A stretch of 64,000 nt of DNA from Cephalotus follicularis (taxonomy: Eukaryota > Streptophyta > Magnoliopsida > Oxalidales > Cephalotaceae): assembly GCA_001972305.1 (NCBI GenBank), contig BDDD01000318.1, positions 310,001-374,000 of the forward strand. Direction: 5' to 3'. The notes below the pieces were generated by a model. The model was not told the origin of the DNA, made no database searches, and saw only the letters and a list, made by a program, of their open reading frames with translations. This document shows positions 43,877-56,300 of the stretch, in pieces. Each line of letters opens with the position of its first letter. Positions within the stretch are counted from its first letter, which is position 1. The position numbers and the translations under genes were made by a program.

Positions 43877-43879
43877 CAA
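41451..43879 (+). mobile_element. LTR-less internal copia fragment flanked by TGACAA
   Basis: A 2.4-kb piece of a Ty1/copia internal region (about 41457-43873) interrupts the antisense ORF. It begins inside gag and ends inside RT, with no LTR on either side. TGACAA occurs at both borders (41451-41456 and 43874-43879), as in a six-base target duplication or a microhomology join. Confidence 0.8.
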
Positions 43880-45004
43880 GGAAGTACCTTCTCCTCCAAC
43901 CCTTGACGGATTTTGTGGGGTCCACCAACAGCTTCTTGGTCAGATTAACGCGAGACTTGAAATAGTATCCGTGTTTGCCAGGAGAAGCAGCCAGAGAGTG
44001 AAACTCCTTGAAGAGCCCCACTGTAGCAATTGCTTTGACCTCCAAACACTTCACCAAAAAACCTATGATGAAGGCCCAAGATTGCGCCTGGAGCAGTGAA
44101 TGATGAATTTGGAATTGTCTCAAGATTGCAATGGCAAAGGATGGTATCGGAAGCCTCAGACCATGTGCCAGAGCATCCTCAAACACCACAAAGAGACCAA
44201 GTCTACTATCAGTAGTCTCCTTGGGATCTCGAGGAAGGTAAAACTCCAAGCCTCTCGGGAAGGCATACTTCTTGGCCAACTCTTTCACTTTTTCTCAACC
44301 GAGCATACTCTTATCAAAGTGGGTCCTAAAAACTTGGGCCCCCGACTCGGTAGAAGTGACTTCTGGAACTCCCGCTGCGGTGGCTTCCATGTACTCCTCG
44401 GCACCCAGAGGACACTCGACAACATTGACCTATCCTACCAGGTTGTGCACCACATCAGGATCGTTAACTTGTTTGGAGGTTTGCTTAGTCCTGGCCATTT
44501 GGTTTTCTTACGAAGAGGAGAGAGAGGGAGACAAGAAAAAGCATGAACAATTTTGAGAAACAAATAGAGCGAAGCAGCTCACCTGAAATTTTTTCAAACT
44601 CTAAGAAAAATCAACTGGGAGTTTGGGAAGATCAAAAAATTCAGAAGAGCAAAAGCTTATGAGATTCAAAGAAGCGTAAAGAGACTTCCGTAAGAAGATA
44701 ACGCTTTTTAAAGGGCATTGGATTGTTTTCAGACCATTATATCTCGGTGGGATTAAACGACTGAGATTAGTCCATCAAATCAGGTACGATAAACGAAGAG
44801 GTAATGCGCGGCAAGTGAAACGACACAAGGGTTAAAAACGCTTCCTCTGCCGCGTCAAGATTTATATCGAAGGTGGGCTAAACAACAAAGGCCCAATAGC
44901 CAAAACAGGCTTAGTTACATACTAAAGCCCTGTATAGAGCCAAGACAGTTCTCTAATGGTCTTCCTCCTCTGCCAAGTCCAGAAAATGAAGACCATAGGG
45001 CATA

Positions 45005-45455
45005 TAATATGAGAAAAATTCTACCCAAATAGACCGCCACGTGTCCTCTGAAAAAACGGGATAAGTGTCATCTAAAACTAAAGACACGTGGTCTGATAAT
45101 TTAAAGTCCAAAGAGATAACGCCACAACGCTAAATAAGGAAATGAGCGAGATTCTCGACCATTTCCTAGGGGTACAATAATCATCTCCACAAGTCAAGCA
45201 AGTCAGTTACATCCAGCACCACTATAAATACCGCAATCAAACACATTACGCAGGTCGGTCAATTTTAGACTACAAAGAACCTTATTACTTTCTTCTCTAC
45301 CATTTAAGTATCGGAGAGTCCCCGAGAGTGATACCTCTTGGACCTTCGACTAGTTGGTTTTTTGTATACAGGGAGGATCATATACATCAAGTCAATATCG
45401 TTCTCGGAGTATTTGTAACATTTTCCTCTGCAAATCAAACCTTTTTACGTAGGAG
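45005..45455 (+). mobile_element. 3' LTR of the Tat element
   Basis: It aligns with 32990-33440 from TAATATGAGAAAAATTC (first TG mutated to TA) to CAAATCAAACC...TACGTAGGAG. It has an insertion near 45280-45300 and lacks the last 20-30 bases of the 5' LTR. The TATAAATA box is at 45223-45230 in the same orientation as the ferric reductase gene that starts 383 bases further on. No target duplication matching ACATT (32985-32989) was found at the right edge. Confidence 0.85.
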
Positions 45456-45757
45456 TTGATTATTATTCTTATTTTGCTATAAAGATGGTTAACTTCATTT
45501 TCTTTTCCGTGAATAATATATCAAATATATATATATAGAAGAAAAGATGGTGAGAAGGTGAACAAAACTTACGTAGATAATAAAAATATTATATTTCAGT
45601 ATATAAACATAATGTGTATGAGCATTATGACAAAAAAAAAAAAAAAAAAAGTTGTTATAAATGACAACAAAACTCACACTGTTTATATTTTGACAAATTC
45701 CGTTTATTCTTAATAATCTGTTCCACAAAAATTGTTTTTTTTCCCGTACTCTTTCTG

Positions 45758-45764
45758 TATATAA
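45758..45764 (+). promoter_or_regulatory. Candidate TATA box of the ferric reductase gene
   Basis: TATATAA lies 74 bases before the chosen start codon, giving a short 5' UTR of about 40-50 bases. The sequence between the Tat LTR and this box is AT-rich with a pure A run (45631-45650). The LTR TATA box at 45223 is an alternative start site. Confidence 0.45.
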
Positions 45765-45837
45765 CAGACAATGGATTCCAGAAATTTGTGGGCTTTTCTC
45801 TGTTCTTTCAGTATTTGGAGTGTTTTTTTGTTTTGCC

Positions 45838-48800
45838 ATGGAAGAACACTCAGTTCATAAGCCTCTTCTTTCGAGGGAAAGTGTTGAACTTGAATCTGCT
45901 TTTGTCTCCAAATCGACTCTTCTTCTGTCGTGGGTCAAAAGGGTTCTCAAGATTGTAATTTGGGTGATTTTCATTGGATGGGTTGCTTTTATATTTCTTT
46001 TCCCATCTGAATTTGGCAATAAATTGTTTGAGAAATGGTTGCAAGCCACCAATGGAAGTCTTTTTGGGACTGCAGGTCTGCTACTGACTTTTTCCTCTCT
46101 ACAATTGTTTCTTGTTCCTCATTATTATTGTCTGCAGTGCTTAGTGATATTTGATATTGCATATTGCAGGGAGCATATTCTTGGCATTCAGTGCTCCAAT
46201 TCTTCTTCTCGCATTTCTATCCATACTACATCTTATCATCTCTGGAGGAGAGGAATTCCCCAAGTATGTGATGATATGAGATTTGTTTTTCTTTTCATGT
46301 TCTCGTTTCAGTTGTTACTTGTAAAGTCGATACATGCCTATCACTTGTTGCATAATGTTCGTCGTTTTATAGCATGAAGTTTCGATTATTAATAGGAAGA
46401 AGACTTCAGAATACCCAAGTTTTCGGTTGTGGACATTTCCAGTTCTTGTGGATGGACCATTTGGGGTTGTTTCTGCTGCTGAGTTTATCGGGATTGCCCT
46501 CTTTGTTGTGTTTATCCTCTGGTCTGTGTATGCTTATACCATGCGAAACTTCAGCCTTATATCAAGTTACCAGTTGCCTTCTAAAGAAAAAAGGTACAAC
46601 AATAAAAGATTCTGTTTTTTTTTTAATACTGAATTGGGTGCTCTCTTTGTTGGTTTTAAGTCAATGTTATTCATTTCAGCGGGAATTACAAGATTATTTT
46701 TCACTCCTATAATCTCTGATCTGTGAATTGAGCTGGATGCATGTTTCCCTTTTTCTCGACACTTCTATGTTGTTACTTTCCACCAAACGTCTTCATTGCT
46801 TCAATTAAGACACTGCTTTTGTTTTCCAACTCATACATCAGCCAAGACTTTGGTACCTCAGATGGAAATTAACTAGCTTGAGAACCCAAAAAATATAAAT
46901 CATTGACTGGTTTATTGATGTACTCATAAAGATAAAATTAAGTTAGTCATATGTTTGATAGAATGCAGTGCATGACCGTTTTCTGCGGGACTTAATATAC
47001 ATGGTTTTATCCATACAATCATGATGTTGCTGAGATCGAGAAACTATAAATTTGTTGAAATTTTACCTTTATTCATCATTAGCTTTTTAGAAGTTTATCT
47101 GGTGTTGACAGACACTAATCTTAGATATTTAACCACAGCATAGTTATGTTTTTGAATGTCTCAGAACTTATTCTAAGTGATATGTTTTCTTTTTCAGTGC
47201 ACTCAATTTTATGTAGAAACAGAATAGGAAAATAGGGATTTATACAATTTTTGCAGTTGTTGCTTGTGTGAGAAAATGTCAACATTAATCACCTAATATA
47301 GATAAAATATTCAGTCAGTTGTAATAATGTGAGCTTAGATTTTTCATTTGCAATTTGTAAATTCCTACCTTTTGTATGAGGGCTGTTGACATTGGCTTAG
47401 TTTCCCTGCTTACTGCTTTCCTCAGTATGTTGATGTTGGAACTGTCGGGACTTCGCTTTGGTATGATTGGGTTACTTTGCTTGGCATTTTTGTTTCTCCC
47501 AATTGCAAGGGGATCAGTTCTTCTCCGCCTAATAGATATCCCTTTTGAGCATGCTACAAGATACCATGTCTGGCTCGGCCATGTCACTATGCTAATCTTT
47601 ACACTCCATGGGTTATGTTATGTAATTACATGGGCATTACAAGGCCGCCTCCTACTTGAAGTAAGTTGTCACATTTTAAAACAATCTCCCATATATATAT
47701 GCATGCAGTGGCTCTCCGACACTTCCATATATGCATTTCACTTTTACAAGTTTATTTATGTGTTTTCTTTTTCACTGAAAGAAGTATTTGTATCTATCCA
47801 TATTGGAAATTAGTTGATCCCTTTACATGAGTGGCCACATATGTAAGTTTGATTAAAAACATAAAGGGTGTGCCAAGGAAATTGGCAGAAGAACAAAAGT
47901 GGTAAGTGAAATGACAATATTAAGACATTTATGCCACATGCTATTGAGAAAGACCTTGAAATATTTTTAGAAAAGAGTTAGTAAATGAGTAAATAATTCA
48001 ATATACAATGTTAATGAAGTGTTTAATATCTATCAATGGTGAGTGAGGTGTGGCAGTTTTGGCTATCGAATATCAATATTATGTATTGGTTCCCGTGTTG
48101 ACCAAATCGCGCGAACTATAAGCTTGTCTGATATATGTGTGTCTCTGGTTTCTAGTGAGATTTTAGATGACTTCCCCATTTCCTTCATGCCAAGCATGGA
48201 TAAACCTTGCCCAATGGTTTTGTTTGTTAAAGTTGCAGTTAAAACCTGAGGTCAATGACTTACATAAGATCAAGTTGGACCCCCTGCCACAACTTTATTG
48301 TCATCTTTATTCTAATGCGCTGTTTCCATCGGCTTAAGATTCATGAAATGCAGACAGCATTTTAACTATAAGCATCCATGTTATGTCGCAAAATTGATGG
48401 CTACTTCAGAAGCCTCCTTAATTATGGATGGCAGGGATGAAAGGGATAGTATTGCACTCGGTAAATGACTGTATTGCTCCATTCCAGATGTTTTATGTTG
48501 AGACACCAAAAGATAATAAGGAGTTGCCTTGACATATGAATTATGGTACAATTTGACAGGTTTTGAAGTAATTTCATGATCAGATGAAGTTGCTGAAGGT
48601 AATGATGGATATTCTTTTACTTGTTTCATGCAGATAATGGAGTGGAAAGATATTGGTGTTGCCAATCTTGCAGGGGTGATCAGCCTTTTAGCTGGTCTGT
48701 TCATGTGGATGACATCACTTCATCCAGTGAGAAAGCAATATTTTGAGTTGTTCTTCTACACCCATCAACTTTATCTTGTTTTTGTTGTCTTCTTGGCCCT

Positions 48801-51503
48801 GCATGTTGGGGATTTCATTTTCAGTTTTGCTGCTGGAGGAATATTTCTTTTCATGCTTGACCGCTTTCTAAGGTTCTGCCAATCCCGAAGGACTGTCAAT
48901 GTACTTTCAGCAACATGCCTTCCATGTGGAACTGTAGAATTGGTTCTTTCAAAACCTGCAAGTAATAATAATTCTACTCCATTTATATTTTTTGTTGGTT
49001 ATCGTTATTACGTTTTATTTAACTACTATTCTTTTACATTCTAGATCTGCGTTATAATGCTCTCAGCTTTATCTTCCTTCAAGTTCGGGAATTATCTTGG
49101 CTGCAGTGGCATCCTTTCAGTGTTTCCTCTAGTCCTCTGGATGGAAAATATCATCTTTCAATTCTCATCAAGGTTCTTGGAAAGTGGACAGAAAAGCTGA
49201 GGGAAAATATCTTGAGTATATCCGAGGCAGAACCAACAAAAGCGCTACCTTCTCAGCCTTCTTCGAAGATAACAGCTTCTGTCGAGGGCCCTTATGGACA
49301 TGAAGTGCCATATCATTTGATGTATGTAGTCTGTTCATTGAATAACTTATATTTGTGTATTAGATGACAGAATCATTGATAGAGTGGTGACTGATCTGGC
49401 AAATTATTTGTTTGAGGTAATAATGGTTACAGATGCTACCAGATCTTTAAAGACCAATTCAAATTTGTGAAGGAAAACTTAATTTGATTTTTAAACGAAT
49501 CTGTAAATTGTAATTAAAAAAGTTGGAAAGTTTTGCATATATTATACAGAAATAGGTTTCCATTACTGATGTTTCATGACATACTTCCATAAATTTAAAA
49601 GATTTTAATGGATATTTATTTTCTTCTTTTGGTAAAATTATATGGTCGTTTTTGTTCTTTTAGGTATGAGAACCTTATTTTAGTCGCTGGTGGCATTGGG
49701 ATTTCACCATTCTTGGCTATCTTAAGTGACCTTCTCCACCGTGTTAGGGAAGGGAAATGTTGTCTACCAAGAAAGATTTTGATTGTTTGGGCCGTGAAAA
49801 ATTCAAACGAGCTTCCTCTTCTTTCAACTATTGACATGGAGTCGATTCCACTTTTCTCTGACAAGCTTAATGTCGAAATTCGCATATATGTCACTCGAGA
49901 ATCAGTACCTCCATTGGTGTGTTAAGTGTTATTCTCAGTACTTCTGCTTTCTTTCTTATTTTTAATCATTATTCAAGTTGTTCTTGCCTTTGGATATTTC
50001 CAGGAAGAGGGTAAAATACACAAGCCCATGAACTGTTATGCATACCCTGTGTCCAGTGGATGCGGCATGTCAGTTTTGGTTGGTACAGGAGATAAGATAT
50101 GGTCTGGATTGTATGTTATCTCATCTACAGTTGGCTTTGCTATCTTAATGGCTTTGATGTATGCCTTTTATATAAACCGTTTTAACATAACTTCATGGTG
50201 GTACAAAGGGTTTCTTTTCGTAGTGTGCATGGTTGTGAGTGTTTTAGTCTTTGGGGGTCTTGTGGTTGGTTTATGGCATCTTTGGGAGAGGCAAGTTTCT
50301 GCAAAGGAAGTCTATGAAGACAATAAGATGAAGTGTGACATGGCAGAACAAAAAGAAAGCATGGCTCAAAAAGATTTGTTTGCAAGTTCAACCAATATTC
50401 AGTATGGTTCAAGACCAGACTTCAAAGGTATGTCTCCATAAAAATGTCACTTTCTTTATTTTAAGAATTATACGTACATATGCAAACGTGCAGTTAAATT
50501 GGTTCGTATGAGCTGCTACTCTTTCCGTGGTTATTGGACTCCTACTGTTATTTTTTATGTTCAGATGCCTGGTTCAATGATTGTGCTACTGTTTATAAAG
50601 AAGATTGACAAATGTCTATGAATATAGCAATTGTGAGCAAGTTGCAGCATTACTTTCTTTTTTGGTTAATCTTTGTTGGAGATATATACTTAAGCTTTGG
50701 GATCATAATCGAACTACAGTAGAAACTGGAAGTATGTTCCAAAAAAAATTAAATTATATTCACTCAAACTTCACTCTGGAAGATATTTAGAAGTTATGGA
50801 CGAATGCCCATAATATTTGGGAAATGGAATACCTCTAATAAATTCACATTTTTTACGCTTAACTACAAATATATGCTTCAAGTTTCACCTAATTCTCAAT
50901 GTGCTTTCTGCGGTTTCAATTCGGACAGTTTATGTCAATAAAGTTTAAAATGTCAGTGTTGTCGTTTCAAAACTTTTTAAGGGGAAATTGGGTGAATGTA
51001 AACTGTCGATTTGAAATTATAAGGACTAATTAAGAATTAGGTGGAACTTGAAGAGAGCATTTTTCTTTTTAGTTAAGCCCTTTTTTTTATTTACAAAAAG
51101 AAATGGTTTGTTACCTATATGGCGGACGGAGTTTTGGTTGTAAAGAAGTTGAATCTGAGAAGGATGGTTTTATCTGGTTGTTTTGAATTGCCATCATCAC
51201 GAGAGGGAGCGTGAATTGAATATATGAATAATGAGGCTCTCAGCACACGAAAGTTTTGAGACGATAGTTTGTAATATTAAAGCCTGACTTGTTCTTTAGT
51301 TGTAATCTCTTGACACCATTTATTGTTTCCTGGTTGCAGAAATCTTTGGATCCATGAACTATGGCCATGTTAATGTGGGTGTCATTGTGTGTGGTCCTCC
51401 AGCTCTTCAGTCAAGCGTCGCACAAGAAATCAGGTCAAGGAATATAAACAGAGAACGTAATCATCCAGTCTTCCATTTTATTAGTCATAGTTTCGATCTG
51501 TAG
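45838..51503 (+). CDS. FRO7-like: Ferric reduction oxidase, FRO6/FRO7 type (nine exons)
   Basis: Exons by splice and frame logic: 45838-46075, 46170-46263, 46396-46593, 47426-47660, 48634-48961, 49045-49321, 49664-49916, 50004-50427, 51340-51503. All introns are GT-AG, phases agree, and the 736-residue product ends HSFDL, like Arabidopsis FRO6/FRO7 (about 740 residues). The enzyme moves electrons from NADPH through FAD and two hemes across a membrane to reduce Fe(III) chelates. It has several membrane segments, heme histidines around [11 protein letters not shown] (219-229), LHG (238), THQLY (H299) and H312, FAD site HPFSVSSSP (387-395), and nucleotide sites AGGIG (465-469) and VCGPP (699-703). 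The start at 45838 (GCCATGG context) fits the family better than the in-frame ATG at 45820. Whether the product goes to plastid (FRO7) or plasma membrane (FRO6) cannot be told. Confidence 0.93.
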
Positions 51504-52790
51504 TCACCACCACCCTCACTATGACTCCCTTAACCGCAATAAGCTTAATAGGCAATCATGCTCCTCTTGGAGGATGTATATATACTTGTATGTAAGTTGC
51601 TCAAGTATATAATATGTAAACCCGAACTTGTATCTTAAACTGTTAATATATACTTTATGCAAGTTCTGCTTATAGGTTTAATACACGAGGTAAATTTCTT
51701 TTGAGTGTTTGTGATCTCTGTTTGGATGCTTCTGCCTATGAATAACTAAAGACATGCCAAGCTAGCTTGCTTATGTGAAAGAATTATACGAAGTACATCA
51801 CAGAATAGAGATTCGACAACGTTGCTGCACCCCAGATCAAAGCCTAGTCTTGTTCCTTCTCCAGCCAGAGGATCGGTGAGCTACACCGTCAGCGATGACA
51901 TGGGTTGGCACATCCCTCCTGGTAATGCATTTTGTTTTGAACTTTGATATTTTGTTTGCATTTTTTAGGAATATAAATTATGTGCAACCAAAGGTGTTTT
52001 ATCATTGAAAACAAGGGTGTCTTAGAGAAGTTCCGTTTTGACATTTTGGTCTACCAATAAACTTTGACATTATTTATATTTTTTCCAGGCAATGTCCATG
52101 AAGGGTAAACCACAATAAATCATAAAAGGAAGCCTCTCGGAGAACGTTTTCATCTGTAACACTATAAACTCACTTAAGAAACGTAGCATTTCCTAGAAAT
52201 ATGGAAAATTTGCCTTCAACAAGGTCAACATTCCAGACCAACAATGTTGCTTTGTTTCTCTATCAGTTCCACATGGATCCCCGGCTCTAGTATCTACTCT
52301 GCAGCCATTTCATACTATAAAGAATTGCAAGGCTGGCTTTGAGTTACCTTCAACAGTAGATTCTCACGCGATGAAAGCAGTCAAAAGTATGAGACCCGTT
52401 GGGGCGGATCATTCATCTTTCAAGAAATGGGTGGACTTTTATTTCATTAGCCATCAAGAGGGGGATAAGACTCATATGACTTGCTGCTCAAGTGTTAAAG
52501 TTGAGCTTTTTACATGTTCTTCCTTTACCCTGTTAGATAGATGGAAGTTGTTCTCACAATTAGCTTATGATCTTAATTGTATCCTTTGTACATGAGATAT
52601 TGTCATCCTCTGTTGAATTTAGCTTTAAATGCAACTAATATGCTTTGGAGTGGTGCATAATGGAGATCCTCTTGATGATGTGAAGCTGAGAGTTAATTTA
52701 TTTTGTAGTTTTTCATTTGTCCAAGTAGCCATATGATTGCAAAACTCCTAATAAGAATCGATCCAACCCATACGTGATACGTGTAAGGTC
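51504..52790. other. 3' UTR and intergenic DNA with a possible phytocyanin fragment
   Basis: The first 150 bases are probable 3' UTR of the ferric reductase. Around 51888-51921 the reading SYTVSDDMGWHIPPG, followed by a GT, resembles the start of the mature domain of plant phytocyanins (YTVGD..GW.IPPG). No signal peptide, copper ligands or second exon can be followed, so it would be a fragment. The open frame 52371-52595 has no recognisable domain. Confidence 0.35.
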
Positions 52791-52794
52791 TTTG

Positions 52795-52822
52795 TGGGCC
52801 CAATTAAGGGAAAGTCGGCCCA
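52795..52822. promoter_or_regulatory. Paired TGGGCC/GGCCCA (site II-like) motifs upstream of NFXL1
   Basis: TGGGCC at 52795-52800 and its reverse complement GGCCCA at 52817-52822 are 16 bases apart. Such elements are common in promoters of broadly expressed plant genes and bind TCP factors. They lie about 300 bases before the likely transcription start of NFXL1. Function here is inference. Confidence 0.4.
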
Positions 52823-53021
52823 AAAATATATCTAAAATGAGTTTCGGGTTCCAAGGAGTAATGGTAAAAAAGTATGTGCCTTTAAATGAGATATATTCAT
52901 TTAGTAAAATGTCAATTTGAATATTACGTACGTTCATATGATATAAAGTCCATGTATGAAATATCTACGCAAGTGTTAGTACTAACCAGAAAAAGTGGGT
53001 GATTGAGTGCGCACCACGCGA

Positions 53022-53027
53022 CACGTG
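53022..53027. promoter_or_regulatory. G-box / ABRE-like CACGTG in the NFXL1 promoter
   Basis: CACGTG sits within GCGACACGTGTGG, about 60 bases upstream of the TATA box, with a second ACGT core at 53042-53045 (ACACGTACG). G-boxes with this flank bind bZIP and bHLH factors and often give abscisic-acid, salt or light response. This fits stress-linked regulation known for Arabidopsis NFXL1, but is not shown here. Confidence 0.5.
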
Positions 53028-53080
53028 TGGAATAGCTTACACGTACGAAAAAAAACTGAAACTTGTCATTTAGATGCCCA

Positions 53081-53088
53081 TATAAAAA
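53081..53088 (+). promoter_or_regulatory. TATA box of NFXL1
   Basis: TATAAAAA is followed about 30 bases later by a pyrimidine-rich start region (TCTCTCTCCCTCTATTTCC). The 5' UTR then contains an intron. Confidence 0.65.
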
Positions 53089-53177
53089 TTGGATCTCTCT
53101 CCCTCTATTTCCTCCATAAACTCAGGCCCCTAACACACACTCATCGTCATTTCTCTTGGGATCATTTTCGTAATCAG

Positions 53178-53333
53178 GTACTTTTCTTTGTTTCTTCTCC
53201 TTTTATATTTTTATCTTATTGCTTCATCAACCCCAATTCGATTTCCCTTTTTTGTAACCCCATTTTTTTTTTGATTATCAATTTGGCTTTTTTAAATACG
53301 GGATTCCAAAAGATGGCTCATTTTCTTGTTGCA
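53178..53333 (+). other. 5'-UTR intron of NFXL1
   Basis: AATCAG|GTACTTTTC opens and TTGTTGCAG|GTTGAA closes a T-rich 156-base stretch of intron character. No start codon upstream of it leads into the long frame. Leader introns of this kind often raise expression of plant genes. Confidence 0.6.
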
Positions 53334-53388
53334 GGTTGAATTTAATTGAAGAAGCTAGGGTTTTCTGTTATTACAATTTTGGAACAAT

Positions 53389-56300
53389 ATGAGCTCTCAA
53401 GTGCCAAATGATAGAAGAGATAGGTCTCGAATTCCTCCCCAAGTTGCACGTCAGGAGTGGATCCCCAGAGCATCCACCGTCTCTCTCGTCAATCCGATGC
53501 CGAATGCAAATGATGGAACTGGTGGTGGTGGTGTTGGGGGACACTACAATCGTTATCATAACCATAGCCATACTCTTACTCCTCCTCCTCTCAATAATAG
53601 GGCTAGAGGCGGCAGTAATGGTGCCGGCAGGGGTCTTCTTAATCTTCCTGCGAATCAGAAGAGGGACCCGCGGAATGAGCATCAGGGAACAAAGGAGTTG
53701 AAAGATCCGAACTTGCCCCAGCTCGTGCAAGAAATTCAGGAGAAGCTTACAAAGGGTACTGTGGAGTGCATGATTTGTTATGATATGGTGAGGAGGTCAG
53801 CCCCCATTTGGTCTTGTACCAGTTGCTACTCCATTTTCCATTTAAATTGTATTAAGAAATGGGCTCGGGCCCCCACTTCTGTTGATTTGTTGGCCGAGAA
53901 GAATCAGGGTTTCAATTGGCGATGCCCGGGTTGTCAATATGTGCAGCTTACCTCTTCCAAGGAGATTCGGTATGTTTGCTTTTGTGGAAAGAGGCCTGAC
54001 CCACCTTCTGATCTCTACTTGACACCCCATTCATGTGGAGAAGTTTGTGGAAAGCCACTTGAGGGAGGAGTTTCGGTTGCCAGTGGGAGTAATGAAGATA
54101 TTTGCCCTCATGTTTGTGTCTTGCAGTGCCACCCAGGTCCTTGTCCTCCTTGTAAGGCGTTTGCTCCACCACGTCCTTGTCCTTGTGGGAAGAAAGTAAT
54201 AAGGACAAGATGCTCTGATCGTAAATCTGTCCTTACTTGTGGGCATCGTTGCGATAAGCTTCTGGAATGTGGGCGTCACCAGTGTGAGCGAATATGCCAT
54301 GTGGGTGCTTGTGGCCCTTGCCAGGTTCCGCTCAACGCCTCGTGCTTTTGCAAGAAAGAGAAGGAGGTTGTTCTCTGTGGGGACATGGCTGTGAAGGGTG
54401 AAGTGAAAGCAGAAGATGGTGTCTTTTCATGCAGTTCAACTTGTGGGAAGAAGCTTGGCTGTGGTAATCATGACTGTAATGAACTTTGCCATCCTGGCCC
54501 TTGTGGAGAGTGTCAGTTTATGCCAAGCAGGATCAAGTCATGCTATTGTGGAAAAACAACTCTGCTGCAGCAAAGGTTGAATTGTTTGGATCCTATTCCA
54601 GCATGTTCACAGATATGTGGAAAGTCCCTCCCTTGTGGGACGCACCAGTGTAATCAGGTATGCCATGCTGGTGATTGTCCCCCTTGTTTGGCTCTTGTCA
54701 CCCAAAAATGCCGCTGCAGATCAACTTCACAAACTGTGGAATGCTACAAAACCACAATGGAGAATGAGAAATTTACATGTGATAAGGTGTGTGGGCGGAA
54801 GAAGATCTGTGGGAGGCACCGTTGTAGTGAACGGTGTTGCCCTCTATCTAACTCCAACAATTCTCTATCTGGGGATTGGGATCCACATTTTTGTCAAATG
54901 GCCTGTGGTAAGAAACTAAGGTGCGGTCAGCATTCTTGTGGTTCATTATGTCATAGCGGACATTGCCCTCCCTGCCTGGAAACAATATTCACTGATTTGA
55001 CTTGTGCATGTGGGAGAACATCAATTCCTCCACCATTGCCTTGTGGTACGCCTCTTCCTTCATGTCAACTCCCATGTTCAGTTCCTCAGCCTTGTGGCCA
55101 TTCTTCATCACATAGCTGCCACTTTGGAGACTGCCCTCCGTGTTCGGTGCCTATAGCAAAGGAATGTGTCGGTGGACATGTGGTTCTCAGGAACATACCT
55201 TGTGGATCTAAGGATATCAGATGTAACAAGCTCTGTGGGAAGACCAGGCAGTGTGGTATGCATGCATGTGGCAGAACTTGTCACCCACCGCCTTGTGATA
55301 CTACATGTGGAACCGAACCAGGTTTAAAGGCGTCTTGTGGGCAGAAATGTGGTGCTCCTAGGAGAGAATGCAGGCATACTTGTACTGCACCTTGTCACCC
55401 TTTTGCTCTTTGTCCAGACATAAGATGTGAGTTTCCTGTCACAATCAGTTGTTCTTGTGGCCGGCTTACGGCAACTGTTTCTTGTGATGCTGGAGGGAGC
55501 AATAGTGGCTTTAATTCTGATACTGTTCATGAAGCTTCTATTGTCCACAAGTTACCAGTACCACTTCAACCAGTTTCGCCTGGGAAGAAGATAGCTCTTG
55601 GACAGAGGAAGCTTATGTGTGATGACGAATGTGCTAAGCTGGAGCGGAAACGGGTTCTTGCAGATGCTTTTGATATCACGCAACCTAACTTGGATGCTCT
55701 TCGTTTTGGTGAGAGTTCTGTTGTATCTGAGTTGGTAGTAGACCTGTACCGGCGTGATCCGAAGTGGGTGCTAGCTGTGGAGGAGAGATGCAAGTACTTG
55801 GTACTTGGAAAGAGTAGAGGAACAACAAGCAATCTTAAGGTTCATGTTTTCTGTCCAATGCTGAAGGATAAGAGAGATGCATTAAGGGTGATAGCTGAGA
55901 GGTGGAAGCTTGCAATTAGTGCTGCCGGTTGGGAGCCAAAGCGTTTCATTGTGGTTCATGTTACACCTAAATCTAAAGCTCCACCTCGTGTTATTGGAGT
56001 TAAGGGTTCTACCACCATTAGTGTACCCCATCCACCGGTTTTTTATCCTTTGGTAGACATGGATCCCAGGCTTGTTGTTTCTTTTCTAGATTTGCCAAGA
56101 GAATCAGACATCAGTGCATTAGTCTTGAGGTTTGGTGGGGAATGTGAACTGGTTTGGTTGAATGACAAGAATGCATTGGCCGTATTTAGTGATCCCGCCC
56201 GAGCTGCAACTGCAATGAGGAGGCTGGATCATGGATCAGGTTATCATGGGGCATCTGTTGCTCCTCAAAATGCTGGAGCATCGGTGGCATCATCTGGTGC

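Larger units (their letters stand above)
40140..44498 (-). pseudogene. Tat-element antisense ORF, split by a copia fragment
   Basis: Tat elements often carry an extra ORF on the opposite strand between integrase and the 3' LTR. Here it starts at an ATG at 44496-44498. The N-terminal half (43880-44498) reads ELAKKYAFPRGLEFYLPRD, AHGLRLPIPSFAIAILRQF and FLVKNP. This resembles the 'putative gypsy type transposon' (Transposase_28) domain. The C-terminal part resumes at 41456 (LTIDEKAELAKLFALELEEV) and ends in a coiled-coil region (40140-40760; EFRTIMEAAVEDYKASSAF, GFYTCRNLVTRQL). In-frame stops near 44285 and 44430 and gaps between 41083 and 40760 show decay, though short introns are possible. 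The function of these ORFs is unknown. Confidence 0.75.

Noticed and set aside
45820..45837. Upstream in-frame ATG of the ferric reductase
   Set aside because: It adds a Phe/Cys stretch not seen in the family. The ATG at 45838 has better context and fits the known N-terminus.
50605..50790. 61-codon ORF inside intron 8 of the ferric reductase gene
   Set aside because: It lies between a good donor (50428) and acceptor (51339), and including it would break the conserved join to [11 protein letters not shown].
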